Shown here piece by piece: positions 19,379 through 28,498 of a stretch of 64,000 nt of DNA (positions within the stretch are counted from its first letter, which is position 1; the number at the start of each line of letters is the position of its first letter). Both the position numbers and the translations under genes were made by a program. This DNA comes from Caballeronia terrestris (GTDB lineage: Bacteria > Pseudomonadota > Gammaproteobacteria > Burkholderiales > Burkholderiaceae): positions 186,001 through 250,000 of the forward strand of contig NZ_FCOL02000004.1 in NCBI RefSeq assembly GCF_001544515.1, written 5' to 3'. Below the pieces are notes generated by a model, which was not told the origin of the DNA, did not search any database, and saw only the letters and a list, made by a program, of their open reading frames with translations.

Positions 19379-20844
19379 CCGAACGCTGCGCCGATCGCGT
19401 CCAGGTCGAGCGATTCGGCGAGCGTATCGGCGAGGCGATCCAGCGACGCCTCCCGCAGCGCCGGGTAATCGAGCGCCTCCGCCTGCGTGACACCCGCCCA
19501 TTCGAGCAGCGCAGCGCAGGCTTCCGGCGTATCGAAGATGCCGTGCAGATAGGTCGCGGCGATTTGACCATCGTCCGAGATGGCGCCGTCCGGGCGACCA
19601 TTGTCGAGATGCACAGCGGGCCGCGCCAAAGCCGCGCCGCTCGTGCGCCCCATGTGGATTTCGTAGCCCCGGACCGGCGCCGCGCCGCCGAGCGTCAGCC
19701 TTCCCGTGACGTTTTCCAGCAGCTTGTGCGGCGTAAGCGTTGTCGACAAATCGAGCAGCCCGAGCCCCTTCGCGCGCCCCGGCGGGCCTTCGAAGCCATC
19801 CGGATCGTCGATTTCGCGCCCCAGCATCTGCATCCCGCCGCAGATGCCGAGCACCTTCCCGCCATAGCGCAGATGCCGTTCGATCGCGCGATCCCAGCCG
19901 TTTTCGCGCAGCCAAGCCAGATCGCGCGGCACGCTTTTCGAGCCCGGGAGCACGATCAGGTCGGCGGGCGGCGGCGCGATGCCGGCCCGCACGTACTCGA
20001 AATCGACCTGCGGATGCGCGCGCAGCGCGTCGAAATCGGTGTGATTACTGATGCGCGGCAGCGCCGGGACGATCACCTTCAGCGCACCGCGCGCGCCGCG
20101 CGTGTGCGCCTGGCCCGGCAGCATGTCCTCGGCATCGAGCGTGAGGCCGTGCAGATACGGCACGACGCCGAGCACGGGCTTGCCCGTCTGCGCCTCCAGC
20201 CAGTCGAGGCCGGGCTTGAGCAAGCCGATATCGCCGCGAAACCGGTTGATGACAAAGCCGCGAATCCGCGCCCGCTCGCTCTCCGACAGGCATGCCAGCG
20301 TCCCGACCAGATGCGCGAACACGCCGCCGCGATCGATGTCGGCGACGAGCACCACCGGGCAATCGACGCGTTCCGCAAACCCCATGTTCGCGATGTCGCG
20401 GTCGCGCAGATTGATTTCGGCGGGACTCCCCGCCCCTTCGACGACGATCGCGTCGAACCCTGCCTGAAGCCGCGCGTAGGACGCGAGCACGGCATCGAAT
20501 GCGATGGTCTTGTACTCGTGATACGCCCGCGCATCGAGGTTCGCGTGCGCGTGGCCGTGGATGATGACTTGCGCGCCGCGATCGCTCGTCGGCTTGAGGA
20601 GCACGGGATTGAAGTCGATCTGCGCATCGACGCCGGCCGCGATCGCCTGCAGCGCCTGCGCCCGGCCGATCTCGCCGCCATCGACCGTCACTGCGCTGTT
20701 GAGCGCCATGTTCTGCGGCTTGAACGGCGCGACCCGCACGCCGCCGCGCCGCGCGAGGCGGCACAGGCCGGCGACGAGTGTGCTCTTGCCGGCATCGGAC
20801 GTGGTGCCCTGGATCATCAGAGTGCCGCGCGGGGCGAAATGCAT
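19375..20844 (-). CDS. cobQ: Cobyric acid synthase
   Basis: A 489-residue glutamine-dependent amidotransferase that amidates side chains b, d, e and g of adenosylcobyrinate a,c-diamide. The N-terminal dethiobiotin-synthetase-like ATPase has [17 protein letters not shown] (P-loop) and [14 protein letters not shown]. The C-terminal glutaminase has the nucleophile Cys in [12 protein letters not shown] and the His in [10 protein letters not shown]. It stands alone on minus, 50 bases from and divergent to cobU, and is not in the riboswitch-controlled unit. Confidence 0.97.
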   Translation of the reverse strand: MHFAPRGTLMIQGTTSDAGKSTLVAGLCRLARRGGVRVAPFKPQNMALNSAVTVDGGEIGRAQALQAIAAGVDAQIDFNPVLLKPTSDRGAQVIIHGHAHANLDARAYHEYKTIAFDAVLASYARLQAGFDAIVVEGAGSPAEINLRDRDIANMGFAERVDCPVVLVADIDRGGVFAHLVGTLACLSESERARIRGFVINRFRGDIGLLKPGLDWLEAQTGKPVLGVVPYLHGLTLDAEDMLPGQAHTRGARGALKVIVPALPRISNHTDFDALRAHPQVDFEYVRAGIAPPPADLIVLPGSKSVPRDLAWLRENGWDRAIERHLRYGGKVLGICGGMQMLGREIDDPDGFEGPPGRAKGLGLLDLSTTLTPHKLLENVTGRLTLGGAAPVRGYEIHMGRTSGAALARPAVHLDNGRPDGAISDDGQIAATYLHGIFDTPEACAALLEWAGVTQAEALDYPALREASLDRLADTLAESLDLDAIGAAFG

Positions 20845-20894
20845 GGTGTCGTCGGTTCCTTGGGGAGCCCGCTATCTTAGCCCGCCGTTACAAT

Positions 20895-21446
20895 ATGGCG
20901 ATGACCTCTGCTCCATTGCGGGACCTCACCTTCATCCTCGGCGGCGCGCGCTCGGGCAAGAGCGCGCACGCCGAGCGGCTCGCCGCCGAGAGCGGCCTGC
21001 CCGTCACTTATGTGGCGACCGCGCGCATCGGCGATGCGGAATTCGAGGCGCGCATCGCGCATCATCGCGAGCGGCGGCCCGATCATTGGAAGCTCGTCGA
21101 AGCGCCGCTCGATCTCGCAGGCGCATTGCGCTCGGCGGCGCGCGAAGAACATTGCGTCCTGATCGACTGCCTGACGCTCTGGCTCGCCAACCTGCTCTGC
21201 CCGCCCGATGGCGCCGAACCGCACGCTTTTCCCCAGCAAGCCTTAGACGCCTTCGATTACGTTTTGGCCGAAGCGCCCGGCAAGATCATCGTCGTCAGCA
21301 ACGAGATCGGGCTGGGCGTCGTGCCCCTCGGCTCGGTAACGCGCCTCTACGTCGACGAACTCGGCCGCCTGAACCAGCGCGTCGCCGCCGCCAGCACGCG
21401 CGCGACGCTGATGGTCGCGGGCCTGCCGCTCGCGCTCAAGGGCTGA
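20895..21446 (+). CDS. cobU: Adenosylcobinamide kinase/guanylyltransferase
   Basis: A 183-residue bifunctional enzyme that phosphorylates adenosylcobinamide and then attaches GMP, activating it for CobS. P-loop GGARSGKS, then YVATARIGDAEFEARIAHHRERRP (guanylylated His region) and VSNEIGLGVVPLG. ATG 20895 is used; another ATG at 20901 is equally possible. A -10-like TACAAT directly abuts the start (20889-20894), so a leaderless message from 20901 is conceivable. First gene of a four-gene unit with cbiB, cobD and btuF. Confidence 0.95.
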   Translation: MAMTSAPLRDLTFILGGARSGKSAHAERLAAESGLPVTYVATARIGDAEFEARIAHHRERRPDHWKLVEAPLDLAGALRSAAREEHCVLIDCLTLWLANLLCPPDGAEPHAFPQQALDAFDYVLAEAPGKIIVVSNEIGLGVVPLGSVTRLYVDELGRLNQRVAAASTRATLMVAGLPLALKG

Positions 21447-21452
21447 GCGCCC

Positions 21453-22394
21453 ATGCTCCTCCTCTCCTTCTACACAACGGCGATGCTGGCGATCGCGGGC
21501 GTGGTCGTCGATCGGGTGATCGGCGAGCCGGGCACGCGGCATCCGCTCGTCGCGTTCGGGCGGCTCGCGACGCGTCTCGAAGCGCGCATGAACACCGGCT
21601 TTCGCGCGCGGCCCGCGGGCATTCTCGCGTGGTTCGCCGCGGTCGTGCCGCCGGTCGCGATCGCGTGGCTGCTCGTGAGCTTGCTGCCGTTCGCGCTCGC
21701 GTGCGCCGTGCATGCGGCGCTCCTGTGGTTCGCGCTCGGCGGGAAGAGCCTGCGCGACCACATCGCGCCGATCGCGCGTGCGCTCGGCTTCGGCGACCTC
21801 GCTGCCGCGCGTACGCTGACCGCGCGCATCGTCTCGCGCGAAACCGCCGATGCAGACGAAGCCGCGCTCTCGCGAGCCGCCGTCGAATCGGCGCTGGAGA
21901 ACGGCAACGATGCGATCTTCGGCGCGCTCTTCTGGTTCGCGGTCGCGGGCGGGCCGGGCGCGCTGGCGTTTCGCCTCGCGAACACGCTCGATGCGATGTG
22001 GGGCTACCGCACGCCGCGTTATCTGCGCTTCGGCTGGGCGGCCGCCCGCTTCGACGACGTCCTGAACTTCGTCCCCGCGCGCCTGACGGCGGCGAGCTAC
22101 GCGCTCCTCGGGGACACGCGCACGGCGTGGCACTGCTGGCGCACGCAGGCGCCCTCGTGGGACAGCCCGAACGCGGGCCCGGTGATGGCGTCGGGCGCGG
22201 GCAGCCTCAACGTGCTGATCGGCGGGCCGGCGGTCTATAACGGCACGCTGGAATCGCGGCCGGTGCTCGGCTACGGCATGACGGCGACGCCGCAGCACAT
22301 CGTGGCGGCGCTGCGGCTCGTCGAGCGGACGACATTCCTCTGGCTCGCGCTGTTCCTCTTTCTGGCTTTCATCAGCTTGGGCGCTCATGGCTGA
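21453..22394 (+). CDS. cbiB: Adenosylcobinamide-phosphate synthase
   Basis: A 313-residue inner-membrane protein that attaches aminopropanol phosphate (from CobD) to adenosylcobyric acid. It has several hydrophobic helices and the family stretches DRVIGEPGTRHPLVAFGR, IVSRETADADEAALSRAAVESALENGNDAIFGALFW and APSWDSPNAGPVMASGAGSL-like. It starts 6 bases after cobU and its end overlaps the start of cobD by 8 bases. Named CobD in the Pseudomonas scheme; I use cbiB to avoid confusion with the decarboxylase. Confidence 0.95.
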   Translation: MLLLSFYTTAMLAIAGVVVDRVIGEPGTRHPLVAFGRLATRLEARMNTGFRARPAGILAWFAAVVPPVAIAWLLVSLLPFALACAVHAALLWFALGGKSLRDHIAPIARALGFGDLAAARTLTARIVSRETADADEAALSRAAVESALENGNDAIFGALFWFAVAGGPGALAFRLANTLDAMWGYRTPRYLRFGWAAARFDDVLNFVPARLTAASYALLGDTRTAWHCWRTQAPSWDSPNAGPVMASGAGSLNVLIGGPAVYNGTLESRPVLGYGMTATPQHIVAALRLVERTTFLWLALFLFLAFISLGAHG

Positions 22395-23400
22395 CACCTC
22401 AGACCCGATCCCGATCCGTCACGGCGGCAATCTGCGCGAAGCCGCGCGCCGCTATGCAATCCCTCTCGACGACTGGCTCGACCTTTCGACCGGGATCAAT
22501 CCGCGCGGCTATCCGGTGCCCCCGGTGCCGCCCGACGCATGGCGCCGCCTGCCCGAAGATGACGACGGCATATCCGATGCCGCCGCACGTTACTACGGTG
22601 CACCGGCGGCGCTGCCCGTCGCGGGGAGCCAGGCGGCGATTCGTGCGCTGCCGGCATTGTTGCGGCCGGGCGTGGCTGGCGTCGCGCCGCTGACCTACGG
22701 CGAATACGCGCCCGCGTTCGAACGCGCGGGCCATCGCGTGATGCCGCTCGATATTCGCGCGGGCGAATTGCCCGGCGAACTCGATCACGTCATCGTCGCG
22801 AATCCGAACAATCCGACGACCGAGCGCATCGAACGCGATGTGCTTTTGCGCTGGCATCGGCAGCTCGTGGAGCGCGGCGGGACGCTGATCGTCGACGAAG
22901 CCTTCGCCGATGCCGCTGATCCCAGCGCATCGCTTGCAGACGAAACGGATCGCGAGGGACTCGTCGTGCTGCGTTCGGTCGGCAAGTTCTTTGGGCTAGC
23001 GGGGATTCGCGTGGGATTCGTGCTGGCCGCCGAGCCGCTGCGTCGCGCGCTGGACGACCGGCTTGGCGCGTGGACGGTGAGCGGCCCGGCGCGGCACGCG
23101 GTCCGCGCCGCGTTCGGCGACATCGCGTGGCAACAGGCGATGCGCACGCAACTCGCGACCGACAGCGCGCGCCTTGCCGCGCTGATCGCGAGCCATGGTT
23201 TTGAACCGAAGCCAGCGCCGCTCTTCGTCTGGTTCGAGACGCACGACGCCGCGTCGCTGCAACACGCATTGGCGACGCGCGGCATCTGGACGCGTCTCTT
23301 CGATCGCGCCGGCATGACGCCTAGCCTGCGCCTTGGCCTGCCCGGATCGGAAGGCGACTGGGCGCGTCTTTCACGCGCGTTCGCGGAGATTCACGCATGA
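22387..23400 (+). CDS. cobD: L-threonine-O-3-phosphate decarboxylase
   Basis: A 337-residue class I/II PLP aminotransferase-fold enzyme making (R)-1-amino-2-propanol phosphate for the cobalamin side arm. It has HGGNLREAARRY and DLSTGINPRGYP at the N-terminus, VIVANPNNPTTERI, LIVDEAFAD, and the PLP lysine in RSVGKFFGLAGIRVGF. It overlaps cbiB by 8 bases and btuF by 4 (ATGA), so the three are translationally coupled. Confidence 0.95.
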   Translation: MADTSDPIPIRHGGNLREAARRYAIPLDDWLDLSTGINPRGYPVPPVPPDAWRRLPEDDDGISDAAARYYGAPAALPVAGSQAAIRALPALLRPGVAGVAPLTYGEYAPAFERAGHRVMPLDIRAGELPGELDHVIVANPNNPTTERIERDVLLRWHRQLVERGGTLIVDEAFADAADPSASLADETDREGLVVLRSVGKFFGLAGIRVGFVLAAEPLRRALDDRLGAWTVSGPARHAVRAAFGDIAWQQAMRTQLATDSARLAALIASHGFEPKPAPLFVWFETHDAASLQHALATRGIWTRLFDRAGMTPSLRLGLPGSEGDWARLSRAFAEIHA

Positions 23401-24293
23401 CGTTGCGGTACTTGGCAGCGTCGACAGCGTTGTTGATCGCGATGCAAGCGCACGCCGCGCTCACCGTCACCGACGACACCGGCGCCACCGTCACGCTCGA
23501 TGCACCCGCCCAACGCGTCGTCAGCCTCGCGCCGCACGTCACCGAATTGCTGTTCGCGGCGGGCGGCGGCGCGCGCATCGTCGGCGCGGTGACTTACAGC
23601 GACTACCCGCGCGAGGCGCAATCGATACCGCGCGTCGGCGACAACAAGGCGCTCGATCTGGAGCGCATCGTCGCGCTGAAGCCGGACCTGATCGTCGTGT
23701 GGCGGCATGGCAATGCGGCGCGTCAGACCGAACGTTTGCGCGAGTTGCACGTGCCGCTCTATTTCAGCGAGCCGCAGCACCTCGACGATATCCCTGCCAC
23801 GATCGACAAGCTCGGCACGCTGCTAGGCACGTCGAACACCGCCGCCGATGCATCGAACGCGTTTCGCCGCGACATCGCCACACTGCGCACGCGCTATGCG
23901 GCACGGCCGGCGGTCGGCGTGTTCTATCAGGTGTGGGACGACCCGCTGATGACGCTCAACGGTGCGCACGTCTTCAGCGAAGTGATCGGGTTGTGCGGCG
24001 GGCGCAACGTTTTCGCGGACCTGAAGCCGCTCGTCCCGACGATCTCGACCGAAGCCGTGCTCGCCGTGAACCCTGAAGCGATCGTCACTGCGACGCCGGG
24101 CGCGACGCAAACGGATCATCCGTTGCCAGCGCTCGCTCGCTGGAAACAATGGCCTTCGATGACGGCGGTCGCGCGCAACAACCTGTTCGGCATCGACGGC
24201 GATCTGATCAACCGGCCGACGCCGCGTCTCGCCATCGGCGCGACGCGGCTGTGCGAAGACCTCGAAGCGGCGCGCGCACGGCGGCCGAAGTGA
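23397..24293 (+). CDS. btuF: Periplasmic cobalamin-binding protein BtuF
   Basis: A 298-residue class III binding protein delivering B12 to BtuCD. It has a Sec signal peptide (MTLRYLAASTALLIAMQAHA), then VVSLAPHVTELLFAAGGGARIVGAVTYSDYPREA and VFYQVWDDPLMTLNGAHVFSEVIGLCGGRNVF, both typical of BtuF. Its membrane partners btuC and btuD are in the converging minus-strand operon, so the transporter is split over two transcripts. Its stop abuts the cobC stop with no gap. Confidence 0.95.
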   Translation: MTLRYLAASTALLIAMQAHAALTVTDDTGATVTLDAPAQRVVSLAPHVTELLFAAGGGARIVGAVTYSDYPREAQSIPRVGDNKALDLERIVALKPDLIVVWRHGNAARQTERLRELHVPLYFSEPQHLDDIPATIDKLGTLLGTSNTAADASNAFRRDIATLRTRYAARPAVGVFYQVWDDPLMTLNGAHVFSEVIGLCGGRNVFADLKPLVPTISTEAVLAVNPEAIVTATPGATQTDHPLPALARWKQWPSMTAVARNNLFGIDGDLINRPTPRLAIGATRLCEDLEAARARRPK

Positions 24294-24863
24294 TCACGCG
24301 TTCCAGCGCACGAGCAGCCATTCGTCGCGCACGCGCCTGAGCCACACCATCGCGCCGTAATCGAGCGGCCATTGCAGCACGTTGGCCTGCTGCGCGTTCA
24401 GCAGACGCGCCGTGAGCACGCGGATCACGCCCGCATGCGTGACCGCGTGAACGGGCGCATCTTGATGAGCGCACGTATCGTCGAACCACTGCATCACGCG
24501 CACGTTGAACTGCGCGAGACTCTCGCCGCCATGCGCGCGAGCGTGTTCGAGATCGTCGGCCCAGGCATCGAGCAGCGCGCGATCGATGCTGTCCCACGCG
24601 CGGCTTTCCCATGCGCCGAAGTCGATTTCCTTCAGGCGTTCATCGGTGCGCACTGCGCCGAGCGCTCGCGCAATCAGCGCGCATCGTTGCAGCGGACTCG
24701 CGTGCCACGCGCCTGCGCACGGCGGCACGTTCAACGCACGCATGCGCTCGGAGAGCACACGCGCCGATGTTTCGGCATCGTCTGCGAGCGGCACGTCGGC
24801 TTGGCCGTAGCAGATGCCCGCAGCAATCGCGACGGCCGGATGGCGGATCAGGACGAGATCCAT
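24294..24863 (-). CDS. cobC: Alpha-ribazole phosphatase (histidine phosphatase family)
   Basis: A 189-residue phosphoglycerate-mutase-like phosphatase that removes phosphate from alpha-ribazole phosphate or adenosylcobalamin phosphate. The N-terminal motif is LIRHPAVA (usual RHG/RHP; catalytic His8). SPLQRC supplies the arginine, IDFGAWE the acid, and VTHAGVIRVL the second histidine. ATG 24863 lies inside the end of cobS (16-base overlap). The family is broad; the cobalamin role rests on its place in the cob operon. Confidence 0.88.
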   Translation of the reverse strand: MDLVLIRHPAVAIAAGICYGQADVPLADDAETSARVLSERMRALNVPPCAGAWHASPLQRCALIARALGAVRTDERLKEIDFGAWESRAWDSIDRALLDAWADDLEHARAHGGESLAQFNVRVMQWFDDTCAHQDAPVHAVTHAGVIRVLTARLLNAQQANVLQWPLDYGAMVWLRRVRDEWLLVRWNA

Positions 24864-25609
24864 GCGAGCCCCGTCAGGTAGATCGTCACCTCGAAAAGCT
24901 GTTGCGCAAAGCCGAGACAATCGCCGGTATAGCCGCCGATGCGTCGCACGAAGTATCGGCCGATCGCGAAACGCATCACGATCAGCATGGCGATCGACAA
25001 GCAACCGAGCTGCCAGTCGGGCCAGAAGAGCCACGGCAATCCGCATATCACCGCAAGCCCGAACGCCGCCACGCTCATGCGCTGCGCAACCGGTTTTGCC
25101 TTGCCCTCGTCGCGCACGTAGTCGAGCGTAAGCAGATAACTGATCGCAAACGTGCGGCTCGCGGCATGCGCGGCGATCATGAGCCACACGGCGCGCATCG
25201 GTGGAAGAAAGGCGAGCGCCTGCCACTTCAAAGCCAAAACGACTACCAGCGCGATCGCGCCGAACGCCCCGATGCGCGAGTCGTGCATGATGCGCAGCGC
25301 ATCGTCGCGGGTGAAGGCGCCGCCGAATGCGTCGAAGCAATCGGCGAGGCCGTCTTCGTGAAAGGCGCCGGTGAGGAGCAGCGTCGCGGCCATCGACAGC
25401 AGCACGGCGACGCTCGCGGGAAACACGCGCAACGCCACGAGATAAACGAGCGTCCCGACCCCGCCGACCATCAGCCCGACGAGCGGAAAATAGCGCGCCG
25501 CCGCGTTCAGGTAATGCCGCTCGAAGCCGACCCAGCGCGGCACCGGCACGCGCGTGAAGTAGCCGAGCGCGGTGAAGAAGTAGCGCAGTTCGTCGAGTGG
25601 CCGAAGCAT
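24848..25609 (-). CDS. cobS: Adenosylcobinamide-GDP ribazoletransferase
   Basis: A 253-residue polytopic membrane enzyme that joins adenosylcobinamide-GDP and alpha-ribazole, forming the complete cobalamin. The acidic signature TGAFHEDGLADCFDAFGG and DSRIGAFGAIALV are diagnostic. About six hydrophobic segments are visible. Start ATG 25609 lies 4 bases after the cobT stop. Confidence 0.96.
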   Translation of the reverse strand: MLRPLDELRYFFTALGYFTRVPVPRWVGFERHYLNAAARYFPLVGLMVGGVGTLVYLVALRVFPASVAVLLSMAATLLLTGAFHEDGLADCFDAFGGAFTRDDALRIMHDSRIGAFGAIALVVVLALKWQALAFLPPMRAVWLMIAAHAASRTFAISYLLTLDYVRDEGKAKPVAQRMSVAAFGLAVICGLPWLFWPDWQLGCLSIAMLIVMRFAIGRYFVRRIGGYTGDCLGFAQQLFEVTIYLTGLAWISS

Positions 25610-25613
25610 CGCG

Positions 25614-26663
25614 TCACGCGTCCTTGTTCGACACGCCCGCCGATTCGAAGCTCGCCATTTCATCGACGAACGCGACCGCCGCGCGCAACAGCGGCAACGC
25701 GAGCGCGGCGCCCGTGCCTTCGCCGAGACGCAGGTCGAGTTGCAGCAGCGGCTTCGCATCGAAGTAATCGAGCATGCGCGCGTGCCCCGTTTCGTTCGAT
25801 GCATGCGCGAACACGCAGTAATCGAGCACTTCAGGCGCGATCGCATGCGCGACGATGAGCGCGGAAGTCGCGATGAAGCCGTCGACCAGGATAGTCATGC
25901 TCGCGTGCGCGGCGGCGAGATACGCGCCCGCGATCATCGCTATTTCGAAGCCACCGAACGTGGCGAGCGTATCGACGGGATCGCGGCTTGAAGGATGGCG
26001 TTCCAGCGCGGCCGCGAGCACGTCGCGCTTGTGGCTCACGCCTTCGTTCGACAAACCCGTCCCCCGTCCGACACAGACGTCGATCGGCAAGCCGCACAGC
26101 CGGCTCATCAAACACGCCGCCGCCGACGTGTTCGCGATCCCCATCTCGCCGAAGCCGATCACGTTCGTTCCGAGCGCCGCGTGATGACGCACGCGCTCTG
26201 CACCGCGTTCGATCGCTTGCAGCGCTTCGTCGCGCGTCATCGCCGGTCCGTGCGCGAAGTTGCGCGTGCCACCGCGCCGGATCGCGATGTCGATCAAGCC
26301 ATCGGACGCGGGCAGCGCCGTCGCGACGCCCGCATCGACCACTTCCAGCGTCATGCCGACCGAGCGCGACAGCGCATTGATCGCCGCGCCACCCGCCACA
26401 AAATTTGCGACCATCTGCGCGGTCACTTCCTGCGGATACGAACTCACGCCCTCCGCCGCGATGCCGTGATCGCCCGCAAAGACGATCATCGCGGGGCGTT
26501 CGATGCGCGGCTTCGTCGTCCGCTGGATCAGGCCGATCTGCAACGCGAGCGATTCGAGCCGGCCGAGGCTGCCGGGCGGCTTCGTCTTCGTATCGATGAT
26601 GTGCTGAAGCTCGAGTTCGAGCGAGCGGTCGAGCGGTTGCGGCAGGTCGTGGATGAGTGGCAT
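25614..26663 (-). CDS. cobT: Nicotinate-nucleotide:dimethylbenzimidazole phosphoribosyltransferase
   Basis: A 349-residue enzyme that makes alpha-ribazole phosphate, the lower-ligand precursor, from dimethylbenzimidazole and nicotinate mononucleotide. TKPPGSLGRLE near the N-terminus, FAGDHGIAAEGVSSYPQEVTAQMV, GEMGIANTSAAACL and the C-terminal catalytic segment LDLRLGEGTGAALALPLL all match CobT. It follows btuD by 18 bases on the same message. Confidence 0.97.
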   Translation of the reverse strand: MPLIHDLPQPLDRSLELELQHIIDTKTKPPGSLGRLESLALQIGLIQRTTKPRIERPAMIVFAGDHGIAAEGVSSYPQEVTAQMVANFVAGGAAINALSRSVGMTLEVVDAGVATALPASDGLIDIAIRRGGTRNFAHGPAMTRDEALQAIERGAERVRHHAALGTNVIGFGEMGIANTSAAACLMSRLCGLPIDVCVGRGTGLSNEGVSHKRDVLAAALERHPSSRDPVDTLATFGGFEIAMIAGAYLAAAHASMTILVDGFIATSALIVAHAIAPEVLDYCVFAHASNETGHARMLDYFDAKPLLQLDLRLGEGTGAALALPLLRAAVAFVDEMASFESAGVSNKDA

Positions 26664-26681
26664 CGATTCGTCCAGTGGGGA

Positions 26682-27470
26682 TCAAAGGTCTGGCGTGCGC
26701 ATCACGGGCACGAGCGCCTCGTGATCGCCTTCGCGGATCAAGGTGAGCGGATAGCCGAACGCGGCGCTCGCACGCTTCGCACTCAGCACGTCGCGCGCGG
26801 GGCCGGTGTGCGCGCGGCCGGCGCCGTCGAGTAGCAAAGCGTGCGTTGCGAAGCGGCGCGCGAGGTTCAGGTCGTGGCACGAGAAGATCACCGTGCGCAC
26901 GTCCGGCCGGTCGCGCGTCCAGCGGGTAAGCACTTGCAGGCACTCGATCTGGTGATGCAGGTCGAGATGCGAAAGCGGTTCGTCGAGGAAGAGGAGCGGC
27001 GCGTCCTGACAGAGCGTCGCAGCGAGCGCGACGCGTTGCCGCTCGCCGCCCGAGAGCGACAGCACATCGCGCGTCGCAAACGACGCAAGCCCGAGCGAGT
27101 CGAGCGCGGCCTGCGCCGCGCGACGATCGGCGTCGCTTTCCCAGCCCCAGCCGGTCAGATGCGGGAAGCGGTTGAGCATTACGATTTCGAGGACGGTGGC
27201 GTTGAACGCGTCGTGCGCGCTTTGCGGCATCACCGCGCGGCGTCGTGCGAGATCGGCGGCGCGCCAGCTATTCAACCCGATGCCATCGAGCGACACCGAC
27301 CCCACCGCCGGCTTCGACAAACCGCCAAGCGCCGCGATCAGCGTCGTCTTGCCCGCGCCGTTCGGCCCCGCGATGCACCAAACTTCTCCGGGCGCGAACG
27401 TCTGCGTGAGCGCTGCGATCAGCGTGCGGCTCGCGGCGCGCAAGGTGAGGCCGTCGGCGCGAAGGGTCAT
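26682..27470 (-). CDS. btuD: Cobalamin ABC transporter ATPase BtuD
   Basis: A 262-residue ABC ATPase with Walker A GPNGAGKTT, signature LSGGERQRVALA, Walker B LLFLDEPLSHLD and switch His in FSCHDLNLARRFA. It belongs to the iron/B12 importer class (FecE/BtuD). The B12 role follows from its position between btuC and cobT and behind the riboswitch. Its ATG overlaps the btuC stop (ATGA). Confidence 0.92.
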   Translation of the reverse strand: MTLRADGLTLRAASRTLIAALTQTFAPGEVWCIAGPNGAGKTTLIAALGGLSKPAVGSVSLDGIGLNSWRAADLARRRAVMPQSAHDAFNATVLEIVMLNRFPHLTGWGWESDADRRAAQAALDSLGLASFATRDVLSLSGGERQRVALAATLCQDAPLLFLDEPLSHLDLHHQIECLQVLTRWTRDRPDVRTVIFSCHDLNLARRFATHALLLDGAGRAHTGPARDVLSAKRASAAFGYPLTLIREGDHEALVPVMRTPDL

Positions 27471-28498
27471 CGCGGCCTCCGCAGCAGCATCCACAGGAAC
27501 ACCGGCACGCCGATCAGCGCCGTGATCACGCCGACTGGCAACTGCGCCGGCGCGATCGCCGTGCGCGCGATCAGATCGGCGCCCATCACCGCGACGCCGC
27601 CCGCGAGCGCCGCCGCCGGCAGCAGCATGCGCTGGTCGTTGCCGAACGCGAGCCGCAGCACGTGCGGCACGACGAGCCCGACGAAGCCGATCGTGCCGGC
27701 GGTTGTGACGGCGGCCGCTGCCGCAAGCGACGCCACCAGATAGATGCGCAACCGCAGGCGCACGACCGGCACACCGAGCGCCTGCGCGGCCGCATCGCCG
27801 CGCAGCATGACGTTGAGTTGCGGCGCTACAGGCACGATCGACGCGAGCACGACAATCAGCGCGATCAGCGCCGTCCACGGCGCCGCGACGCCGTTGAGAT
27901 CGCCGGTCAGCCAGAAGACCATGCCGCGCAGCCGGTTCTCCGGCGCGACCGCGAGCATCAGCGTGATCAGCGCGCCCCAGCCCGCCGCGATCACCGCGCC
28001 CGTCAGTAAAAGACGCGGCGACGCGTCTTGCGGCTCGCCGTGCCAGAGCTCGCGGCGGGCCAAGCCGAGCACGAGCAGGATCGACAGGAATGCGCCGGCG
28101 AAAGCGGCGGCATCGACGCTCCACCACGGCAGCGACGCGAGCATCGCGGCGAGCGCGAACGTCGCCGCGCCGCCGGACACGCCGAGCACGTAAGGCTCGG
28201 CGAGCGGATTACGCAAGAGCACTTGCAGCAGCGCGCCGCCCATCGCGAGCAGCGCGCCCGACGCGAAGCCCGCGAGCGCGCGCGGCAAGCGCAGGCTGAG
28301 CACGATTTCATCGATCACATCGGGGGAAGAAGCGCGCGCATGCATCAACGCATCGATCACGCGTGACGGCGAGACCGCGATACTGCCAAGCGCAAGCGAC
28401 GCCACGAACACGACGAGCGCCGCCACGGCAAGCGCAGTCCAGATCGCGGCGGCGCGGCTCACGTTCATGCCGCGCGCGAGCGTCTGTTCAATGCTCAA
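27467..28498 (-). CDS. btuC: Cobalamin ABC transporter permease BtuC
   Basis: A FecCD/BtuC-family permease with about ten hydrophobic helices, including LRLPRALAGFASGALLAMGGALLQVLLRNPLAEPYVLGVSGGA and TIGFVGLVVPHVLRL, which contacts the ATPase. As given (343 residues) it starts at a TTG (28498) that overlaps the btuB stop (TTGA). The alternative ATG at 28468 (MNVSRAAAIW) gives 333 residues. Neither has a strong ribosome site, so the start is open. Confidence 0.92.
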   Translation of the reverse strand: MSIEQTLARGMNVSRAAAIWTALAVAALVVFVASLALGSIAVSPSRVIDALMHARASSPDVIDEIVLSLRLPRALAGFASGALLAMGGALLQVLLRNPLAEPYVLGVSGGAATFALAAMLASLPWWSVDAAAFAGAFLSILLVLGLARRELWHGEPQDASPRLLLTGAVIAAGWGALITLMLAVAPENRLRGMVFWLTGDLNGVAAPWTALIALIVVLASIVPVAPQLNVMLRGDAAAQALGVPVVRLRLRIYLVASLAAAAAVTTAGTIGFVGLVVPHVLRLAFGNDQRMLLPAAALAGGVAVMGADLIARTAIAPAQLPVGVITALIGVPVFLWMLLRRPR